From Heterodera schachtii (Eukaryota > Nematoda > Chromadorea > Rhabditida > Heteroderidae), in NCBI GenBank assembly GCA_023374025.1, contig SIJG01000036.1, positions 257,426-321,425 of the forward strand: a stretch of 64,000 nucleotides of DNA, in the 5' to 3' direction. Below, in pieces: positions 59,201 to 64,000 of the stretch; positions within the stretch are counted from its first letter, which is position 1, and each line of letters opens with the position of its first letter. The translations under genes and the position numbers were made by a program. A model generated the notes under the pieces. The model saw only the letters and a program-made list of their open reading frames with translations. It was not told where the DNA came from and ran no database searches.

Positions 59201-59337
59201 TCAAATTTCGCTTGCCTTTTCCCTTTCTTTTGCATTTTGTCCATGCAAATTGACGCCCAATAAGCGATTGATTGTCTCTTTCAGTTTAGCTCATTATCTT
59301 TATCACTTTGTTACTTCATTAATTGAATTGATTTGGC
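56278..59337 (+). other. Mostly low-complexity interval with weak coding candidates
   Basis: A short frame at 56,948-57,058 encodes a hydrophobic leader (MNSLNIFLHCANFVMFSAVI). Another frame at 56,995-57,257 starts with CRHCSDCPSPNCPFKCRS. From 57,650 to 58,080 the plus strand is purine-rich (Glu/Lys/Gly in all likely frames). A frame at 58,347-58,604 with LSLSTENTQDLVRQANAQLQ and a Gln run, ending LLISGKH, looks the most coding-like. I could not link these into one gene. 58,610-59,330 is AT-rich without exons. Confidence 0.3.
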
Positions 59338-60032
59338 ATGGCCACTGCAGTGAAACCGCGAAGCGAAATGAGCGCCGAGGAATTGGCGGCCAAAGAGCAG
59401 GAGGAGTTCAACTTGGGCCCTCTCTCAGTGCTCACTCATTCCGTGCGAAATCATGCGCAGGTAAAGCGAAAATCCGACTCAAAAAAGGCACAATTTCGTA
59501 GTCTCTCCCTTTAGGTGCTCATTAATTGTCGAAACAACAAAAAACTGTTGGGCCGTGTGAAGGCATTCGACCGGTAACTTGCTTTTTCCCATTTCATTTC
59601 CCCATTTAAAAATGTTCGATTGTTTTACGGTTAGGAATTCGGGGTTAAAATGTTACATTCTTGATCAAGGACCACTAAAACCCCAGAAAAACAACTTTCA
59701 GAAATCATGATTAGATATTATTTAAAAAAAACATTTTGTAAACCAAAAAGGTCCGTCCATTTTTGTTTTTAATAAAATCACTAAATTGACAACTTTTCAA
59801 GTGGCGCCCAAAATGCCATTTTCGGCATTCATTAATTAATGCATTGGCCTTAAGTCACTGCAACATGGTGCTGGAAGATGTGAAGGAAATGTGGACGGAA
59901 CTGCCGAAGAAAGGAAAGGGCAAAAAGAAGTCGAAACCCGTGGCGCGCGACCGTTTCATCCCCAAACTTTTTTTGCGCGGCGACAGTGTCATTCTCGTGC
60001 TGAAAAACCCGTTGGCCAACCCGGACGCGTGA
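59338..60032 (+). CDS. snr-4: Small nuclear ribonucleoprotein SmD2
   Basis: Three phase-consistent exons (59338-59460, 59515-59573, 59855-60032) encode 119 residues, one more than human SmD2. The protein shows [40 protein letters not shown] (Sm1), [15 protein letters not shown], a Lys-rich loop and [14 protein letters not shown] (Sm2). SmD2 is one of seven Sm-ring proteins that coat the U1, U2, U4 and U5 snRNAs for splicing. TCTCTTTCAG lies about 55 bp before the ATG and could be a trans-splice acceptor. Confidence 0.95.
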
Positions 60033-60543
60033 AGACGGAAGTGTCGGGGGATGGAAAAGTCGTCGTTGTTCTTTTCGCATGCTTTTAATCTTTTATTTAA
60101 ATAAATTTTGCCTTTGCGTTTTTTTAAAATTATTACACTGTTTTTCTCTTGGTTATAGTTTTTTAAAATTTCAATTCCCTCGAACATTTTCCGAATGGCT
60201 CCCCGGAAAAAAGGTCATAGAAAATAGGACACTATAGGAAATGAGAGAAAATTCGAAATTAATAACATATTCGGCACCAACGAAGTGTTTACCCCAATTA
60301 TCAGCGAGTTTATTTTCCTATTTAATGCTTATTCCGTATATTCTGGTCTCTATAAATATACCCAAAAATTTCATTCTTGTTAGTGGGAATTTCAGCAAAA
60401 AAAAAAAGTATTTAAAACGGGATTTGGGGGGGGGGGGGTCTCGAAAAGGAGAAATTGCTGCGTATCATACAAAAAAAAACAATACGATCACCGTATTATT
60501 ATTATATTATTTATCAATAAAAAGCATTTAGTAAATAAAAGCG

Positions 60544-60861
60544 GGTAATACTATAGATGGTGGGCCCCCTTTTTGGAAAATTTTTTTTTTTGTTCTAAAA
60601 ACTCGTGAAAACATGTTTATGGGGGTTTTCGTGGTCGGAGAACCCGAATCCAACACTCATTTTGACCAATTTCGAATCCCGGACCCGAATTCGAACAAAA
60701 AGTTGAAATTCTAAATTTTCAAAATTCTCACTTTTGTTCCAAAATTGAACAAAACAAGCTAAATCCAGTCAAAAACCACTGAAACATCGAAAATGTTTTC
60801 ACGACATTTAGAATAAAAAAATTTTCTTCCAAAAAGGGGGCCCACCATCTATAGTATTACC
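60544..60861. mobile_element. MITE, family B long copy
   Basis: This 318-bp non-coding element has terminal inverted repeats starting GGTAATACTATAGATGGTGG. They match perfectly for 26 bp and continue with gaps to about 75 bp. A perfect 8-bp target duplication TAAAAGCG lies at 60536-60543 and 60862-60869. Sharp ends and an intact duplication suggest recent insertion. The short copy at 24,368 shares the GGTAATA start. Confidence 0.9.
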
Positions 60862-61067
60862 TAAAAGCGTTTTGTCAATTAAGAGGCTTAAGGTGAGAGA
60901 ATAATAATTAAAAATTATAACAATTTGCATATTCCCTAAAAATCTGTGATCTATCAACAGAACTGTCAATGTGAGAAGAATGTCTATAATTGAAAAGATA
61001 TTCCATAAATATTTTCGTCCCTTTTCCTATCGTCTTCCGTTATATTATTTCTTTTTGCTTTGGTCCG

Positions 61068-64000
61068 TCAGAATCCGTCTTGCGCCGGCTGTCGCTCGTC
61101 CTCCGTTTCGTACGGTGGCGGCAGTTGGACGGCGCCCGGCTCAACCGACCAAATCTGACGCGCGTACTCCGAAATCGTCCGGTCCGTGCTGAACTTGCCG
61201 GTCGCCGCGATGTTGAACAGGCACATCTTCAGCCATTTGTCCGAGTCCTGGAACAACAGCAAAATGAACGGAGAGTGAATTCCCCCCAGTTCACTTGGTA
61301 AGTCTCGGACACTTTCTCCTGGCACTCAATATAGTCAGCATAGTCCGCGCAGACGTAAAAACGGTCGTGGTTACGCAACGAATTGGCCAAGTCCTTGAGC
61401 AAGTCGGGGTTGTCGGGCGTGAAGAAACCACCCTCGATTTGGTCCAAAATCAGCGACAATTCGCCATTTTCGGCGATGAATTCGGTAGCATTGTACCTAA
61501 CAAATAAGAGTTGGAGCAAACATTTTAATACATAATTAAAACTCCAATAACTTTTTACCCTTTCTTCTGAAGTGCTTGTACGTCTTCAACTCGCATGCCA
61601 AAAATGAACTGAAAAGGAATTAAACAATAGTGATTTAATTGGCAAATTCCGTCTTCTCTCACCATATTTTCGGCGCCCATTTCCTCCGCCATTTCCACGT
61701 TTGCTCCGTCCAAAGTGCCAATTGTCAATGAGCCGTTGAGCATGAATCTAAAAATGTGCGGCGTTGTGTGAATGGCATCAAAAAACATATTTACTTCATG
61801 TTCCCGGTTCCCGATGCCTCTGTGCCCGCGGTGGAAATCTGTTCGGACAAATCCGCCGCCGGAATGATTTTTTCGGCCATTGAAACGCGGTAATTCTCCA
61901 AATAAACGACCTGCGAACAGAAGGGAGTATATAATAAATGAACACTCTTTGAAAAAAGGCATCAAATGAACACACTTTCAATTTGTCGCCCACAATTGGG
62001 TCATTGTTCACAACGGCGGCCACGGAAGTGATCAGTTTGATGATCTGTTTGGCCATGTGATAGCCGGGGGCGGCCTGAAAAAGCGAAAGTGATCAGTGGA
62101 TCACCACCACCACCCATTGGCACCTTTCCTCCGAACATTACTGTCCGCGGCACCACTTTTTTCGCCGGGTCCGCCTTGATTCGGTTGTATAGCGTTATCA
62201 CGTGCAGTGCGTTCAGCAGCTGTCGCTTGTACTCGTGAATGCGCTTCACATGGACATCGTACATGCCTAAAAAGCACACTTTCGTCATGGACATTCCCAA
62301 AAAGGGGGAGGGGGACCAGTGAGGGACTGAAACCGTAACCCAATACTGACTGTCGTCAGCAAATTTCTTAATACCTTCCCCTCCACCCAACAATTCATCC
62401 CGTGGCGCCCCCCGTCCGACTCACTCGCCGCGTTTATGTCCACCCCAAACTGCTCTTTGATGTATTGCGCAACTCGGAGTTTGTTGTCCCTCTTGATGCG
62501 ACCGATGGAGTCCAAAAAGCCGGCATTGTCAGCGAATTTCTCCAATGCCCGAAGCCTAAAACATTTTTAATATAAAACAAAAATGACAAGCCAACTTGTT
62601 GAGGTCGTGGATGAAATCGTCTCCGATTTTGTCACAAATTAAGTCGGCCAACGACGGATTGCACAGCAAAAGCCAACGGCGGGGCGTAATGCCATTGGTT
62701 TTGTTTTGAAAGCGTTCGGGGAAAAACTCGGCGAAGTCTTTGAAACTGAAATTTGGGGGAAAAATTAATTAAATTCATAAACAAATGAGTGTGTTATTGC
62801 CAAAATTGGTTTACGTTTGGCTCTTCAAAAGCTCTGAGTGAAGCGCAGCGACGCCATTTGTGCAATGGGAGCCGACGATGCACAGCTAACGAATGATCGG
62901 TAATCAACAATAAGCATCCCTTTGTTCCCCCTCACATTTGCCATGTTAATCCGTTTCTCGCCGTATTGGTCCGGCTCTTCCACAATTGACATGCGTCGCA
63001 TCCGATCAAAGTCTCCCGGGTGTTTTTTGGCGAGGGCCTAAATTTTATTGGATTATTTATTGAATTGCCATTCTCCAAAACAGCGCTTACGTCCATAAAT
63101 CGCTGATTGATCAGATAAATTATTTCCAAATGACGCGGCAAAAGGTGTTCGAGCATTGCGACGGGCCATCGCTCCAATGCTTCTGAAAAAACGGACATTT
63201 TCAGAGAGAGGGCAAAGGCAAAAAAGCCAAATGATATGGCTAAATTTGCCCACCGGGCAAAAGTGTGTGATTAGTGTAGGCGAAAGTGCGCACGCAAATT
63301 TCCCATGCCTTGTCGAAACTCAGTCCTTCGACATCGACGAGCAGACGGAGCAGTTCGGGGATTCCGATAGACGGGTGAGTGTCGTTCAATTGGATGGCCA
63401 CCTGAGGGGAGGGAAAGAATGGTAAATGACCAGGAAAAAGTTGTAATTAGAGTTGAACTGGATCCAGGTCTGGATTATTCTGGACCTGTTTTTTTTTTGT
63501 CCAGGGAAACTCATGTCCATGTCAAATAAGAAAAAGTTCATGTCCAGGCTAGTCACGAAAAACTGGATTTCCTTGATAATATTTTAGAGTTTATCATTCC
63601 GAATACCCATGTTTTATTGCCAATTATCAAAAAAATATTATAGTTTGCCTTTTAAAACAAATTTAAAATAGCAAGATACAGGCCATGATAAAACACACTT
63701 TTGGGCGCCCGTCCGTCCAATATGAAATTCCCGATTACATCCCTTCTCTTCCTCCATGCATTTGCTTACTTTGTCCGGGAAGGTGTCAAAGTCTACCCGA
63801 ACCGGGTCCCGGCTTCCGTAATTGCTGGATTTGAAACGGCGGATGATATCCTGGAGAGTTGCGGCCACCAAGAAGTATTCCTGCTTCAGACGCAATTCTT
63901 TGCCGACGAAAACGTTGTCATTGGGGTACAAAACGCGAGTGATATTCTCCGAAAGGTTGCGGTCCATCACCGCTTGGATGTAATCGCCGTCATTGACTAA
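61068..64000 (-). CDS. pygl-1: Glycogen phosphorylase (partial, N-terminal part beyond the window)
   Basis: The gene runs off the right edge. From the edge the minus strand encodes [97 protein letters not shown], the PLP-lysine region [52 protein letters not shown] and [19 protein letters not shown]. The last exons are 61496-61295 and 61247-61068. The enzyme releases glucose-1-phosphate from glycogen in the cytosol, using PLP. About 600 of 840-odd residues are in view. The intron at about 63,420-63,660 is longer than the others. Confidence 0.93.

Overview
The window looks like nuclear DNA of a nematode, most probably a tylenchid plant-parasitic lineage such as a cyst nematode. That placement is inference, not proof. 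The evidence is a cuticle collagen with the nematode pro-domain layout, a secreted protein with an ET-type cysteine ending, short 40-70 bp introns with TTTCAG-type acceptors, closely spaced same-strand genes with acceptor-like sites just upstream of their start codons, and at least six GC-AG introns. Spliced models were built by hand by joining frames across splice sites. For most conserved genes every exon phase agrees, so those models are firm.

Layout. 1-3,000: low-complexity GA, CT and poly-C/G DNA with one possible terminal exon. 3,043-4,144: cuticle collagen (+). 4,478-11,411: minus-strand genes without clear names (a two-helix membrane protein, a helical-repeat protein, orphan exons, a long low-complexity possibly secreted protein). 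12,200-14,900: transposon-rich desert. 15,510-20,038: a URB1/NPA1-like ribosome-biogenesis gene, then eIF3i (+). 20,392-23,896: a secreted orphan and a short GCN5-type acetyltransferase (-). 24,625-30,570: a zinc-finger orphan and a GTPBP6/HflX-family GTPase (+). 30,972-32,913: an MRG15-type chromodomain protein (-). 33,295-42,205: four closely spaced plus-strand genes (ATP synthase subunit d, CLIP-170-like, adenylosuccinate synthetase, multi-pass membrane protein), a candidate operon. 42,486-45,285: an FLVCR-type transporter (-). 46,951-47,898: a bacterial-looking phosphoribosyltransferase (+). 48,422-50,161: a probable mitochondrial orphan (+). 50,200-59,300: mostly low-complexity DNA with a Tc1-like transposon end, two predicted secreted proteins and weak candidates. 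59,338-60,032: SmD2 (+). 61,068-64,000: glycogen phosphorylase (-), cut by the right edge.

Most named genes are housekeeping: translation and ribosome assembly (eIF3i, URB1, GTPBP6), splicing (SmD2), chromatin (GCN5, MRG15), energy and purine metabolism (ATP synthase d, glycogen phosphorylase, adenylosuccinate synthetase), and microtubules (CLIP-170). The most unusual items are a CLIP-170 homologue whose coiled-coil region carries 21 QT motifs in a 73-residue tandem repeat, resembling a multivalent LC8 dynein-light-chain binding array; a bacterial-type phosphoribosyltransferase that may be horizontally acquired; frequent GC-AG introns plus one apparent GT-TG intron; and two families of small non-autonomous transposons with clear 8-bp target duplications, one inserted inside an older element in a divergent promoter.
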